A DNA stretch of 64,000 nucleotides from Nematostella vectensis (Eukaryota > Cnidaria > Anthozoa > Actiniaria > Edwardsiidae): contig NC_064040.1 of NCBI RefSeq assembly GCF_932526225.1, forward strand, positions 6,421,181 to 6,485,180, read 5' to 3'. The notes under the pieces are model-generated. The model had not been told where the DNA came from. It did not search any database and saw nothing but the letters and a program-made list of their open reading frames with translations. The position numbers and the translations under genes were made by a program. The first letter of the stretch is position 1. Each line of letters begins with the position of its first letter. Below are positions 11,143 through 22,988 of the stretch, piece by piece.

Positions 11143-14100
11143 ATGTTGCGTGTCTGTGGATTACGATTCCAGCGCGTGGCTCATCAACAGTTTTCCCGTA
11201 CTCTTGGAATCCAGACTACCTGTCGCTACATCCACGCCTCTACAACCCTTGATAAGGACCTACGACATGCGCCGGGGCGATATGAGATCAAAAAGCTAAT
11301 GGTTGCAAATCGCGGAGAGATCGCAATCCGCGTGTTCCGTGCCGCGACAGAGGCTGGTATAAGGACCGTTGCTATCTACTCGGAACAGGATGCCAACCAT
11401 ATGCACAGGCAGAAAGCTGATGAGGCGTATCTTGTCGGGAAGGGGATGCCGCCGGTTGCTGCTTACTTGAACATTCCTGAGATTATACGGATTGCTAAGG
11501 TAGTTAATATTAATATACCCACCTTCTAACCCTCTTTCCCGGTCACTACTCGCGCTGCATTAGAAGAAGATATCGATCCACGACTTGGGAAACCGCGCCG
11601 AATCTTATGGGGTCTTTAGGATTGGCACATTGGAATATTACGACATTATAATCGTGGTCGAGCCTAAATGTATTTGTGTTGACACAAATTATCAATTAGA
11701 TTCGGCACGGCATGAGCGCTACTATGGGTCGAGCTATATTTCACGATTTCTTACACCCTCTAGTCTAACAAGCTTCTGGAACAAAGGTACACGTGAAATG
11801 AAACGTACGCACCGGCGTTTTTTGTCTCATACTGTTTATTTAAATATAGCTCTATCGTATTTTCTCACCAGGACAAAGAATGCGATGCTATTCATCCAGG
11901 ATACGGCTTCTTATCAGAACGAGCAGACTTCGCGCGTGCTTGCACTAAAAGTGGCATTATCTTCATCGGCCCGTCACCACAGGTAGTCCACATGATGGGC
12001 GACAAGCTAGAAGCAAGGAAAGTAGCTGTCGAGGCAGGGGTCCCTGTTGTACCAGGCACGGCTGAACCAATCAGAAACGCGGAGGATGCAAGAGCCTTTT
12101 GTGAAGAGCATGGTTTGCCTGTGATCACGAAAGCTGCGTATGGTGGAGGCGGGCGTGGTATGAGGGTGATCTGGAACCTAGACGACGTTGAAAAGTACTT
12201 CACGCTTGCGAGTAATGAGGCTTATGCGGCCTTCGGAGACGGCTCAATGTTCATTGAGAAGTTTATTGGTAAGTTATTACACTTCCCTGGTTATTATGAC
12301 GATATTAAAATGCGTATTTCGTATTGCAACGTCCGCGAATATTCCATTCTAGAGAAACCGCGGCATATTGAGGTCCAAGTGATGGGGGATAATTATGGCG
12401 ATGTAGTGCATCTGTTTGAGCGAGACTGCTCAGTCCAGCGTCGACATCAGAAGGTCATTGAGATCGCTCCAGCTCCTCTACTTGACGAAAACATCAGGCA
12501 GACTCTGACTGAGGATGCTGTACGGCTGTGCAAGGCTGTCGGGTATTCTAATGCTGGAACAGTGGAGTTCTTACTGGATCAGGAAGGGAACCATTACTTC
12601 ATTGAAGTAAATGCTAGGCTGCAGGTTGAGCATACAGTCACAGAGGAGATCACAGGGTAAGCGGCTGATTGGCTTAAAGGTAGACCTAGGCGAAGGTTAA
12701 ACCCGGGTGTGTAGCTTTAAACAGCTGCACTGCGCCAGTATTGTTAAGAAAACATACGGTATTGTTGGGGGAAATAGAACTATGCAGCATAAAGTTCAAA
12801 CAGCAGCAACATTTTTAATCCAAGCAATAGCTGCGTCCCAGTTCTTGGTATGGAGAAGGTAGTGGAGGGTAAAGGTTTAATGGATTAACGGCAAGGTGTA
12901 AAGTCGTGTACCGGCAGCGCAGACATTGTTGGAAAAACACGCAGCATTGTGGAGGAATCTTACAACACGCAGCAGCAGCAACAGCAACACCATGTAACAT
13001 TGTGTACGACAAACGTTTTGGGGACCAGCTATGCTAGGATGGTGTAACATTATCCTTACTCTTTGCTGTTTGTTCATTATTGATCTTATTATATATTATT
13101 GAGGTGAGGATAAGTTGGCCAGAGATTGATTGTGTAATGCTAGAACTACTTGGCATGATTTTATCTTTAATCTTGTTCCCCTAAGGGTTGATCTGGTGCG
13201 CGCGCAGATAGGCGTGGCTGAAGGGAAGACGCTAAACGAGCTGGGACTTGCCCAGGAAACATTATGAATGAATGAAACCCCCGAATATGGTTTATTAGAG
13301 AAAGTTGATGTGGGAACCTTGTCAAAATTAGAAGAGAAAAAAACTATTGTCCTTGCTCCATCTGAAAAGGATATATTAGGGAGCACATTTTCCACATAAT
13401 TTCCTCAAAATCTTAAATTAATATATTCTATACGTATGTATACCAATATGTTTTGTATAAAAAGATCCTATATGGGGAAAGCTTTTTGCCACAGAACAAT
13501 GGGACCTTGGTTCCTTCTTGTATGAATGATTACTTAATACCTTTGCTCTTTCCTATTTTCTGCCTTACATGTTTTCAGTGTTGACCTGGTACGTGCACAG
13601 ATAGGCGTGGCTGAAGGGAAAACACTTGGTGAACTTGGACTGGTGCAGGATAACATCAAGATCACAGGTGCTGCCATCCAGGCTCGAGTCACCACCGAGG
13701 ATCCCGCCAACAACTTCACGCCTGATACGGGCAGAATCGAGGTACGGTGTTAATGTCTCAAGCGCCCCAACTGGTGTATTGTTAGTATTCACTGTCACTG
13801 CCAGGATCAGGATGATTAGAATGGTTCTCGGATTTGGCTGATTATGATTCTATGATCCTCCTGTTTCGCAGGTGTTCCGTAGCGGTGAGGGCATGGGCAT
13901 CCGGTTGGATGGCTCTTCTGCCTTCGCGGGTGCCGTTATCTCGCCTCACTACGATTCACTGCTGACCAAAGTGATCGCACACGCTTCCAGTCATCGGGAA
14001 GCCGCTACCAAACTGCACCGTGCACTCACAGAATATCGCATAAGAGGCGTAAAGGTATGCCAACGCTCTCTTTGTATATCAAAGCTCTGTACGCGAGGCG

Positions 14101-17100
14101 TAAGGGTCGAAATTGATAAATTCTTTTCCTCTATTCGTTTAAGTTGTATACACGCTACACTTATTCGCTCCAAATGGAGATCAACTTACAAACGTTCCTT
14201 CTTCCTACAAAGACGAGATTAAGAGTAACATTATAAAAGTTTACATTAATATGAAGTTAAACTGTCGACTATTAATATTGTCATCAATAGTAGTATATAA
14301 TACAGGGCCTGCAATAGTATATCTTTAGAGCCTCTCATTCACAGAAAAAAGTACTTTGGGTCTGTGGAAGTGTAATTTGTTCATTTTTATCTTAATAACT
14401 TCCTTTAGACAAACACATCGTTCCTAATGAACGTCCTGAAGCATGACAGCTTTCTCAATGGGACCGTCAACACCGACTTCATCCTGGAGAACCCTGACTT
14501 ACTAAAAGTGCGTGTGAGCAAAAACCGCGCACAGAAGCTGTTGCATTACCTCGGATATATACTGGTTAATGGACCGGTCACTCCTCTTGCAACGGGGCTC
14601 AAGCCTGCTAAGAAAGAACCCAATGTTCCTCAGGTTAGTGCATAGTAACAGATTTCAGAATTGTACAAGTCAGGAACGGATTGCAGGATCCTACATACGT
14701 TTAGGTACCGAGGGATACAGTATCGAACGTGGTTATCAAAGATATCAATCTAATCTAATATTGGCAAGAATATTCTATTGTATTGCTTCTCGGCCGTTTC
14801 CGCGCATCAAGTATAATAAATGTCGCCATCTACTTAAAAAAAGGGTGGAATGATTTTTTACGAAAATTCTTTTTGTTTCGCAACTCTAATCGTATTCTAA
14901 AACGACTTGTCATCACCAGCCGCCCAAGCAATCCCAGACTTACCTTCAACCTCAAGGGCTACGTAACATATTCTTGCGCGAGGGTCCGGACGGGTTCGCT
15001 AGATATGTCCGGAAAATGGACCGTCTGCAGTTAACGGACACAACATTCCGTGACGCACATCAGTCTCTTCTTGCTACTCGTGTTCGAACACACGACATGG
15101 TGAAGATCGCACCGTTCGTCTCGCACTACTTCGCTAACGCTTACAGCCTGGAATGCTGGGGAGGTAAGTAGGAACGGAACCCAGCGCATCGTCCATGTAA
15201 ACCCTTTTCCAGACGAAGAAGTAATTAAAAACACCGAATTCGAGGCACTGGTAGACATCCATTTGCTAGAAACCTCTTTAAATAAAGTCGATAATTGGAA
15301 TTGCAATGCATTGTATTGTAACCTACACTAATAGCACTTAAAAATATTTCCGTCGTAGGTGCGACGTTTGACGTAGCGTTACGCTTCCTGAACGAGTGTC
15401 CCTGGGACAGACTAGCAGAGCTCCGAGAGCAGATTCCCAACATTCCGTTCCAGATGCTCCTCCGCGGCGCAAATGCTGTCGGGTACACCAGCTACCCTGA
15501 CAACGTGGTCCATCAGTTCTGCAAGAAGGCAAAGGATCATGGGATGGATATCTTCCGGGTGTTTGACTCGTTGAACTATGTACCGAATCTTCAGGTACTA
15601 CTGCAAATATAAATTAAACATATTCAGTTATAAAGAGACGGACCATTAGAAAAGAGAAAAGCCTGGGAGAAAATGCATGCTGCCCAAACCAGACATAAAA
15701 AATGCAAACACGATTTAAAAAAATTCATGCACGCCTCACTTTTCTAATGGTCCGTCCCTAAAAAGTTTAAAACAAATCCAAAATATTTTTCATATACGTG
15801 ACTTATCAGTCTATTATTGCAATGTGATTAAATACGCTTTTTCATCATTCATTTTCTTTTAGCTTGGGATCGACGCCGCAGGCCAGGCCGGTGCTATCGT
15901 CGAGGCTGCCATCTCGTATACTGGTGACGTCACAGACCCCTCCCGCACAAAGTACAACATCGATTATTACATGGACCTTGCGACGAAACTTGCCAGGTCT
16001 GGTGCGCACGTTCTTTGTATTAAGGTAAACAAGATGAATCGCAAGTGAAGATATGTATTCCGTTTTATTGAGAAATTATTAAATAGCTTTTAGACTACTA
16101 CCAAGAGTCCAGAAATGGCATGGATATTTATCTGCCATTAAAAAAGTAAGATATTGTATCTATAACCATCTAATAGATTAAAGCAATGCTTCCATATGAG
16201 ATGGCTTTCGGACATCCTCGGAAACCCAGGGCGTCGAGGTCACTGACGCGAAAACGAGGCGGAACAAGGCCTGCGGAGGGGGAGGGGGTCGCGCCTCGTT
16301 ACGCTGAACACGACGCCATGGGTCACGAGGATGGCTTGCGGGTCGCAATCTTAGCTTTGTTATATCTTTAGGACATGGCCGGTCTGCTCAAGCCCAAAGC
16401 TGCCCATCTTCTGGTTGGCTCCATCCGTGCCCAGTTCCCTAAACTTCCGATCCACGTGCATACCCATGATACCGCGGGGGCAGGAGTGGCGTCCATGTTG
16501 GCCGCGGCGGAGGCTGGTGCCGATGTTGTGGATGTCGCCGTTGACTCAATGTCTGGTATGACGTCACAGCCTAGTATGGGAGCTGTTGTTGCCGCTCTGG
16601 AGGGCACGGAACTCGACACAGGTGAGGAATCTACTAAAACTATTGCTTTCTTGAGATATGTTTTCTGAACCACTGGGATGGATCTATACTTGATGTTCGT
16701 CTACTTAGCTTTCTATTACATCCATGTATCCGAGAGATGCAGTTAACTCAGTAGAACGGGCTTCGCTTCTCAAACCAGAATACCACGTAAAGATTATCTG
16801 TAATTCTGATATTTGGAATTTTGTTCTTTTATATTTTTTTTGAAGCTGATTTTTCTAGCCTTGGTAAATTTGCGTAATCTGATAGCTATGCCCATGACAC
16901 AGTAACATTTTTGTAGTCAATGCAGATCTATACTAATGACTTTGTCGTCTCGTATGTTAAGTGTAGATGATGTTTGTTGCTGTTACAACCTCTGTCATAT
17001 GGCTTTAAATTGTAAAAGGCAGTTTTTACTTTGAATATTAGAGTTTAATTTAAGACTTGTACCTATCTCACAGTGTATTACGGTAAATCCATTTGAACAG

Positions 17101-20100
17101 GTGGGTGCGTAGGTTTGACCATCTTGTTTGTACAAAAACTGACAGGGATTTGAGTCTTTGTCATCTCACAGAAGACAACAGGCTATGACCACAAGCTTTA
17201 TTACTTAAAAAGTAATAAAGAAAAGATCGAGTATTGTAAATCATCTATTATTCCTTTTTAGGTATTGCTCTGCAATCCGTACACGACTACAGTGCCTACT
17301 GGGAGCAAGCTCGACTTTTATACGCGCCATTCGAAAGCACAGTGACAATGAAGAGCGGTAACTCCGACGTGTACGAAAACGAGATTCCGGGCGGACAGTA
17401 CACCAACCTACACTTCCAGGCATATAGTCTCGGCCTGTCGGACCAGTTTCCAGAAATCAAAAAGAAATATGCTATTGCAAACAAACTTCTTGGTGACGTC
17501 GTAAAGGTGCGTGTTGATTAAAAATAAAAGAAAATGGCATACAACCATCGCCCTAGTAATAGCTTCTACAGTGGTATCTCGTGTCTCTTGTAAATCTTTG
17601 CCATTATGAAATTATCACACATAGTTATTCTATAAACCTTATTTTGAACCCTGTACTCTTGAAGATTTTACGAATATACATAGCTCAATCGCATAGTATC
17701 TTCTTATAGGTAACGCCCACGTCTAAGGTGGTGGGTGACTTGGCGCAGTTTATGGTGCAGAACAATCTGGACGAGAGAGACGTGCTGGAGAAAGCTGATG
17801 AGCTGAACTTCCCTTCCTCCGTGGTCGAGTTTATGCAAGGCTACTTGGGAGAGCCCCACGGGGGATTCCCTGAACCACTTAGATCAAAGGTACAATACGT
17901 CCGAAAGAACTATATTCATTCCTTCTGTTATACTTTCCCTTGACCTGTGTTGGGTAAGTTGGACTCCCCGTCTTGAGAGGTCGAATTTATGGGAGGCTAT
18001 TTGAAAGAGCCCCATAGGGGATTCCCTGAGCCACTTAGATCAAAGGTACTGTACGTCCCAAAGAACTACTCATATTTTCTGTTACCATTACTTGACCTGA
18101 GTTGGGTAAGGTGGATTCCCCCTCTTCAGTAGTCGAGCATGCAAGGCTACCAGGTAGAGGCCCACGGGGAATTCCCTGAACCACTTAGATCAAAGGTACT
18201 GTACGTCCTAAAGAACTACTCATATTTTCTGTTACTATTACTTGACCTGAGTTGGGTAAGTTGGACCCCCCCTCTTCAGTAGTCGAGTATGCAAGGCTAC
18301 CTGAGAGAGTCCCACGGGGGATTCCCTGAACCACTTAAACTCCTTGACACGCGAGCTGATGATGGTGTCGACTTTCGCCATAGAACCATTAATCGATCAT
18401 CAAAACTTTCCATTCTCTAGCCCAGGCTTACTAGTGTTTTTGTTTTTGGCTCAAAATTTTTCCTCCCCTTAAAATTAGGAAACCTATTTATTTATTATTA
18501 TTGAAACGAGTAATCAAAATGCCAGAAAAGCTGTTTCCTAGCGTTGCCAATAACATATTTAGACTACATTTACTGCTGTTGAGCCGTGAACGCTTTCCCA
18601 CAAATGACAAATTCAACAATGTTTATTACTCGGTAGTAGTTCGTTTAAGCTTGACCGACTTCCCTCTCCCCCGGCCATAAATAATGAACTCTCCCTTAAT
18701 TCAGATTATCAAGGATAAGCCGACCATCAAAGGAAGACCAGGAGAAACGCTTCCTCCGTTCGATTTCGACGCTCTTGAAGCCAAGCTGAAGGAGGACTTT
18801 GGTAAGACCAACAAAAATGAGAAGAACTCGGTAAACGCATTTGGTGTAATAACCGTCTTTTATGGAGTCACCACGTGGAGGTTGATTAACTGGCGTAGTT
18901 TAACGCCGCATTGTCACCAGTTTACTTCCGGAGGTTCTCAACCGTTAAAATACAAAAGAATCTATTAAAATCCGAGATATTAAACAGGCCATCCGCTCTA
19001 AATTATCAATCACATCCTCAAAGAAACTTCCAATAAACACAATGCTTTAAATATTTTGAAATATTTTTCGCTTTTCCGTTAAAAATCATCGGAGATTGTT
19101 ACGTAATCGACCGGAAGTTAACTGGTGACGATTGGTACGGATTGAAAAAGTGATGTGCTTATTTTCCAGGCGATGATAACATCCGTGACGTGGACGTGTT
19201 GAGCGCTGCTCTCTACCCCAAGGTGTTCCATGACTACATGGTGTTCAAGAAAGAATTCGGGCCCGTCGAGGGGCTACCAACGAGGCTCTACTTCTCCGGC
19301 CCCGAGATCGGAGAGGAATTCCAAGTCCAACTCCAGGTAAAGAATAGAGTGACGGGCTTATGACGCTCACCTTTCCTCTATCAAATGCAACGCCTGTATC
19401 GCCTAGGCGTTTTCTAAAATGTAAAACAAGGAACCAAAAACGGGCTGTACCCAGGGGGTGTACACCCTCAACAGCCGAAGGTCCACTTTCTGTTCGCAAT
19501 AGACGTGCTATTTGTAAACAAAACTATAAAGCATAAGCTAGATCACTCTGGTACGTAGCCAAATCTGACAATAAACGTCCCGTGGAGATGCTGCAAAGAC
19601 ATAAAAAATCCCTTTTTGTTCTTTCGGGGATGGTCAGATTTTTATCAGAGAACTTATTTCCCCCCCCCCCCCCCCCCCCTCCCGGAAAAATAAGATCCAC
19701 TTTCTCGGTTTTCGCACCCCCCAAGAATAATCCATTGTGTACCTTGGCGTTCCTGTAACCTCTAATTGTACTGTTTGTCTTTGCAGCCTGGCAGGATGCT
19801 TAACCTGAAAGTCCTTGCGATCGGGGACTTGCTACCTAACGGGACTAGAGAGGTCTTCTGCGAAATGAACGGTGCTCTTAGGTCTGTCATGGTAGAAGAC
19901 AAATCTGCTACTAAGGTGAGTGGCCAAAGTCGTAAATAGTTTGTTTAGGAACTGACCATTTGATATTTGACGGGGAAGGAGGCTGATTCCCTCCTAAATA
20001 ATCGAGCTAAGGCCCTTTAAAAAATCGAGCACGCAAAGACTTGCAAAGAAAAAAAATCGCCAATATCCTTCGGGAAAAAAATATATTAGCAAAACTGTCC

Positions 20101-20661
20101 GGGAAAAAAATCGAGCCAAAAAACTACGAGCGGCTCCCCCCCGTTAAATATCTAGTGGCCCGTCCCTATTTCAAATATTGTGAAACAAATTGCCATGACA
20201 ACGATGTATTTTGCTTATTGCGTTGAGTTGAGGCTTGATTCAGCTACGTTTTTCATAGCCAACTTACACAAGAGCATTGCGCCTTGCTCTATCCTTGAAC
20301 GGTTATAGTATTTTTAGGATGATGCATGGCATATCCATGAAAATACGTTATATACAACTTTCTTATTTTGTATTATTAACCAATTGATTCAATACATCCT
20401 TAGACTTTAGTCCTTCATCCCAAGGCCGACAAGGCCGTGAAGGGGTCTGTTGGCGCCCCGATGCCAGGCAAAGTCGTGGCTGTGCGCGTCAAAGAGAACG
20501 AAGTCGTCAAGAAAGGAACGTCTCTCGTCGTCCTTAGCGCGATGAAGATGGAGACAAATGTAAGCGCTCCCATCGACGGTCGTGTCAAGAAAATTTCGGT
20601 TTCGCAGAACATGAGCCTGAACGCTGGTGACTTGTTAGTGGAGTTAGAACCTTTAGAGTAA
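11143..20661 (+). CDS. PC: Pyruvate carboxylase, mitochondrial, copy A (16 exons, 1,198 aa)
   Basis: Converts pyruvate, bicarbonate and ATP to oxaloacetate in the mitochondrial matrix. Exons: 11143-11499, 11872-12268, 12353-12656, 13579-13741, 13872-14054, 14409-14633, 14920-15163, 15359-15594, 15863-16024, 16372-16621, 17262-17506, 17710-17889, 18705-18801, 19170-19336, 19787-19915, 20404-20661; all phases agree. Residues 1-35 are basic, with no acidic residue in the first 35, and fit a mitochondrial presequence. The biotin carboxylase domain (about 45-495) has the GGGGRGM ATP loop and [14 protein letters not shown]. The carboxyltransferase domain has [20 protein letters not shown], the carboxylated Lys in [11 protein letters not shown], and HTHDTAGAG. 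The biotin carrier domain has AMKMET with biotin-Lys 1161. Length matches human PC (1,178 aa). The start is chosen by alignment to copy B rather than the upstream ATG at 11,095. A LINE abuts its 5' end. Exon 7's acceptor (14,919) is the least certain border. Confidence 0.93.
13165..13268 (+). pseudogene. Decayed duplicate of PC-A exon 4 (acceptor plus exon start)
   Basis: A stretch beginning with a pyrimidine tract and CCCCTAAG, then GGTTGATCTGG, encodes [20 protein letters not shown], the start of exon 4. It would splice in frame to exon 3 (phase 2) but then reads LAQETL and a stop (TTATGA) with no donor. It lies 300-400 bases before the real exon 4 at 13,579. It is either a dead exon relic or a poison exon; the sequence alone cannot separate these. 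Confidence 0.75.
15634..15763. mobile_element. ~130-bp foldback MITE in PC-A intron 8
   Basis: The left end AGAGACGGACCATTAGAAAAG and its inverted counterpart at the right (reverse complement AGGGACGGACCATTAGAAAAG) form terminal repeats of about 21 bases with a single mismatch. No coding capacity. The termini resemble those of the element at 19,947-20,167. Confidence 0.75.
17942..18345 (+). repeat. Three decayed tandem copies of the PC-A exon 12 3' end and donor site
   Basis: Units of about 150 bases follow exon 12. Each repeats the exon segment encoding [22 protein letters not shown], then AAAG|GTAC donor sequence and the following intron. The donors of copies 1 and 2 (ends 18,045 and 18,195) are intact; copy 3 is cut off after CCACTTAAA. 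In copies 2 and 3 the exon start has mutated to CCCTCTTCAG, which resembles a 3' splice site, so pseudo-exons bounded by plausible sites now exist here. A more decayed single copy follows PC-B exon 12. Confidence 0.85.
18913..19131. repeat. Inverted repeat arms in PC-A intron 13
   Basis: A GTCACCAGTTTACTTCCGGA stretch near 18,913 is matched inverted by CCGGAAGTTAACTGGTGAC near 19,112-19,130. The interior is AT-rich and non-coding. It fits a small MITE whose outer ends are not clear. Confidence 0.5.
19425..19738 (-). repeat. Interspersed repeat with a poly-C block, family shared with 39,085-39,365
   Basis: On the minus strand it matches the plus-strand text at 39,085-39,365 in order: a GGTGCGAAAxCCGA-AAAGTGGA start, a G-rich block, GGATTTGGCTAC-type text, CTTTATAGTTTTGT, AGCACGTCTATTG and CCCCTGGGTAC. 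It lies in PC-A intron 14. The internal frames have no supported product. The class is unknown; no clean terminal repeat was found. Confidence 0.65.
19947..20167. mobile_element. ~221-bp MITE in PC-A intron 15
   Basis: The left terminus AGGAACTGACCATTTGATAT continues to TTGACGGGG. The reverse complement of the right terminus starts AGGGACGGGCCACTAGATAT and continues to TTAACGGGG. The interior repeats AAAAAATCGAGC-like text. The ends resemble the MITE at 15,634-15,763. Confidence 0.7.
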
Positions 20662-22988
20662 ACGAGTAAATGCCAAACCACATTAGAGAATACAGTGAAA
20701 GAACTTTCGTTTGACCTGCTGCTTACTGGTGTGTTCTTGTTTTGTTTTTGATTTTGGGTGCGTCCAGTCACGGCCGCAATCTTTTTGTTTTACCGCCCCC
20801 CCCCCCCCCCCCCAGGATAGAATATCTACGCCAAAATCACACACGCTTGCGATCAGGATCTCTTTCGTTAAGACAGAATACCATAAAAAATAGCAATAAC
20901 CCCTCGTTTCCGAGATCTTCTTTTTGATATTTAAAAGAGGTTCTTTTGGTCGCCTGTGACTTGTTGTTTGAGTTTTAAGTTATATAGCCACTGATGTCTA
21001 CGGTGGAATAAAAGAGGAATATTAGAAGAACAGTAAAAAGATGCAGATCGATTGGGGGAATAAGAACTGTACACTCCCTAAGTGATAGCCGGCTAGCACG
21101 ACAGTATAAACAGTCAGGCACTTTTAACTCTTTTCAGTTCTCTCTTTTTCCGTGAACTGTATGATTCATCAACTTATACAAAATACTTAGTTAAGAAATA
21201 ATTAAAGTTGAAGAAAGTTTATAAGTACGTATATATAAAAACTCATTTTGTAGTTTGTTTCATTAACTTGCTTATTGTTAAAAGTAACAGTGAACTTGCA
21301 GGTATATCAAATAAGGAATTGATTAGCATCCATATCTGGAAGTAACCGGCAATTCTTTGCTACATTTTGTGTGCCCCGGTTCTCGTTAGTAGCCCGCTGT
21401 GTTTACTGCGCTTCCAACTGTGCAATTACTTGAGCTCCAGTATATATATGCATCAACAAGTCGCTTCTCAGGTTATGTTTTTGTGTAAAAAAATGCTCCC
21501 TCAGCACCCTCGCACGCTGACGCGCACGATATTATCTCAAGGGCAATAAAAACATCTATTACACTTTTGATAACTTCCAAAAGTCCTAATTTATCTACAA
21601 ATTGGGATTTTTGTGATGGCATTACAACCGCCCTTTTAAAACAAACACCGAATCCTCATATGGACTTCGACCCATCACGCGGGAGTCCTGCGGGATTCAC
21701 ACAGGTAACGCTGGCCACCCGCTCGCAGGCGTAAGCTGGTCGAAGGTCATCGCGTGGAACAGGGACCGGTTCGATTCTAGGTTCATTCTTTTCGGGTCCA
21801 GCAAAGGACACCGTTTTTGCATGGTTCAAATACGGGGTCCTGCTCTTGCTTGATTTGAAACCATTGATTTCCTGCCTACAGTTTGTCAAGGTATTTAATT
21901 GTAATAGTAATTCTTACTCACAGCGTACGAAAATTTGCTTTGCCAAGCATGGTATCCAAAACGAGGCTCCCGAAATGACATGCTTACTTCTATGTGCTCT
22001 GTTATCAGAAGCTACATATGGTGATCCAATTTGATTATACAACTTTTTCTTGACATTTTAGAGGACTTTTCTCAATTACCTGTTGCTTTTTTATGAGTAT
22101 GGTTTGAAAATAAACCTTGCGTGTAAGATCAGTTTTATAGAACGCTCCATGATAAAAATTAGTAGGATACATATCACGAGCGCTTTTACGAAAAGGAGTA
22201 AGCCATTCATTTATCCACGAGCAAGCCATGACTTTAACTCTGTAATGATTACCGTATTTAACTTTTATTTTACGGGTTGAGTTTATAATCGAGAAATTCT
22301 GCCGAACTAGTTTGACAATGATTATATGTACAATTCTTTGTTGTTAGTGTATTTTGTACACGCAGACAGAATGCAAATTACTATCCTCCGATGGAGTGTT
22401 ACTAACGATTTTAGCGCTTTTCTTGTTGTTTTTCGTACGCGAGTTTATTATTTATGAGGTCCAGTTTTTGACACTGCATTAAAAAACAAAGCCATTGTTT
22501 TACTTAAATTTTGTTGTTAAAAAATCCTTGAAACTGAATACTGCAAATACTCTCGTCTTGCTATAGAAAATCTTAATTTCGTAGTATTTGCTATTTTAAA
22601 CAGCCAAACATAAAGCTTAGATGATGTTAAGACCTTAAATAGTTTAAAGTTTGCTGTTTAAATTTATTATTCATTAGTGTCAAGTTTTTTAAAAGAATCC
22701 TAAGCTCCTGTTCATTGTTATACTATGTAAGGTTTAAATAATATTTGGATTGTTTTTTATTGTTTAATTTGAAACTAAACTTTTAGCTCCATCCATTGAT
22801 TTAGATCCAATTCATTTTTAAAATGAATATTTTTGATGAGGTCTTGGCATAAATATTTTCATTTTCACTTATTCACCAGGATCTTATTCAGTTTCAAATG
22901 CAGTGACTGAAGCAGAATCACATTTCATCTTCACCTGGGTAGACCAAATTTCGTTACAAATTTGTCTTCTTTTACAGAATAATACACT
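20662..22988. other. Spacer between the two pyruvate carboxylase genes
   Basis: It contains the PC-A 3' UTR with an AATAAA at 21,007-21,012, a long poly-C tract near 20,797 and AT-rich sequence without a recognisable gene. The PC-B promoter and a 5' UTR exon are expected in the right part. A strong 3' splice site (CTTCTTTTACAG) ends 11 bases before the PC-B start codon, so PC-B probably has an upstream non-coding exon. Homology to the PC-A upstream region starts around 22,891 (GTTTCAAATGCAGTGA). Confidence 0.6.

Noticed and set aside
11585-11986. 133-codon plus-strand frame within PC-A intron 1 and exon 2
   Set aside because: Out of frame with the carboxylase; exon 2 is clearly defined by homology to PC-B.
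16186-16371. 61-codon GC-rich frame in PC-A intron 9
   Set aside because: Simple GC-rich stretch with no family match; possibly a repeat fragment but no second copy was identified.
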